Assembly (NCBI GenBank): GCA_003151515.1
Contig: PLXS01000007.1
Location: 62,001-126,000, forward strand
Direction of reading: 5' to 3'
Length of the DNA stretch: 64,000 nt
Source: Opitutaceae bacterium
Lineage (GTDB): Bacteria > Verrucomicrobiota > Verrucomicrobiia > Opitutales > Opitutaceae
Shown: positions 63,709 to 64,000 of the stretch, one piece after another
Layout: the number at the start of each line of letters is the position of its first letter
Position numbering within the stretch: the first letter of the stretch is position 1
Notes under the pieces: generated by a model
The model's database searches: none
What the model saw: only the letters and a program-made list of their open reading frames with translations
What the model was told of the DNA's origin: nothing
Position numbers and translations under genes: made by a program

Positions 63709-64000
63709 GTGAGGACATATACGGGTTCGGCTCAGGGCACATTCACGATCACGTTCTTGCAGCCTGTGTCTGATCGCCTGATCAATGTCTCGACGCGTGG
63801 CTTCGTGGGCCCAGGTGGACAATTACTGATCGGGGGGTTTGTAGTTTCTGGCACTTCGTCGGAGACAGTACTCCTTCGCGGAGTGGGTCCCGCGCTTGCT
63901 GCATTTGGAGTTACAGGCAGCCTGTCCAGCCCACAACTCGCCCTATTTGACAACTCGGGGAAAGCCATTGCCACAAACACTGGTTGGGGGAATTTGCCCG
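63709..64000 (+). CDS. Partial protein with a verrucomicrobial repeat-like surface domain (3' end outside window)
   Basis: An open frame running off the right edge. The translation contains DRLINVSTRGFVGPGG, LIGGFVVSGTSSETVLLRGVG, PALAAFGV and SPQLALFDNSGKAIATN. This pattern of an RGxVG block, a GxGPAL block and LxLFDxxG recurs in large exported verrucomicrobial proteins, in my experience of such genomes. No ATG precedes it; the GTG at 63709 is one possible start and the frame is open from 63679. It may be the 3' part of a gene truncated by island formation. Function unknown. Confidence 0.5.
   Translation, partial: MRTYTGSAQGTFTITFLQPVSDRLINVSTRGFVGPGGQLLIGGFVVSGTSSETVLLRGVGPALAAFGVTGSLSSPQLALFDNSGKAIATNTGWGNLP

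Noticed and set aside
61361-64000. Second copy of the tRNA-Leu 3' end marking the island's right border
   Set aside because: No matching stretch of the T-arm/acceptor sequence was seen to the end of the window.

Overview
The window looks like a chromosomal segment from a high-GC Gram-negative bacterium of the Verrucomicrobia (Planctomycetes-Verrucomicrobia-Chlamydiae group), most likely an Opitutae/Opitutaceae-type organism. This is inferred from protein content: lpxA and a TonB-dependent receptor show an outer membrane. The ribonucleotide reductase is of the chlamydial kind: an alpha chain with three ATP-cone regions and a beta chain lacking the radical tyrosine. The partial protein at the right edge carries a domain I associate with verrucomicrobial surface proteins. 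No rRNA is present, so the placement is not proven.

Layout. 1-6249: 3-dehydroquinate synthase (cut by the window edge), an unknown protein, lpxA, pdxA, an A-type Fe-S carrier, infC, a secreted cell-wall amidase and a YcaQ/AlkX-type DNA glycosylase, all on the plus strand. 6246-10568: an ECF sigma factor divergent from a large TonB-dependent receptor that ends in a strong intrinsic terminator. 10642-17577: three tandem membrane/TPR proteins of the GT-C/TMTC type followed by DNA polymerase IV. 17578-24724: class I ribonucleotide reductase, nrdB then nrdA, with nrdA carrying two large inteins. 24839-33207: accessory genes, namely an outer-membrane protein gene broken by an amber codon, a DUF3943-like protein, two secreted esterases/hydrolases, a histidine acid phosphatase, an OsmC protein and a small secreted protein. 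33315-61162: housekeeping genes (argH, mutL, glgP, folA, ald, gmhA, recF, ruvC, hemH, gpmI, aspS, a P-II protein, thrS, cysS, hemB, pyrD, cysE) interspersed with a hybrid sensor kinase, an export lipoprotein and unknown genes. 61276-64000: tRNA-Leu(GAG) followed at once by a tyrosine recombinase, an excisionase-like gene and gene-poor sequence of different composition, which reads as the left end of an integrated element.

How the genes work together. Few long operons are visible. Tight couplings (4-base overlaps or gaps under 40 bases) link lpxA-pdxA-A-type carrier, amidase-ycaQ, the TPR trio with dinB, mutL after argH, gmhA-PPIase, recF-TauE-ruvC and hemH-sensor kinase. Three separate convergent gene pairs share their stop codons through the same palindromic CTAG tetranucleotide.

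The most unusual locus is nrdA. One intein is followed by Gly instead of the Cys/Ser/Thr that standard splicing needs. The other sits directly between the catalytic Cys and the active-site Thr-Glu and has Lys instead of His before its terminal Asn. I found no CRISPR array, rRNA or recognised defence operon.
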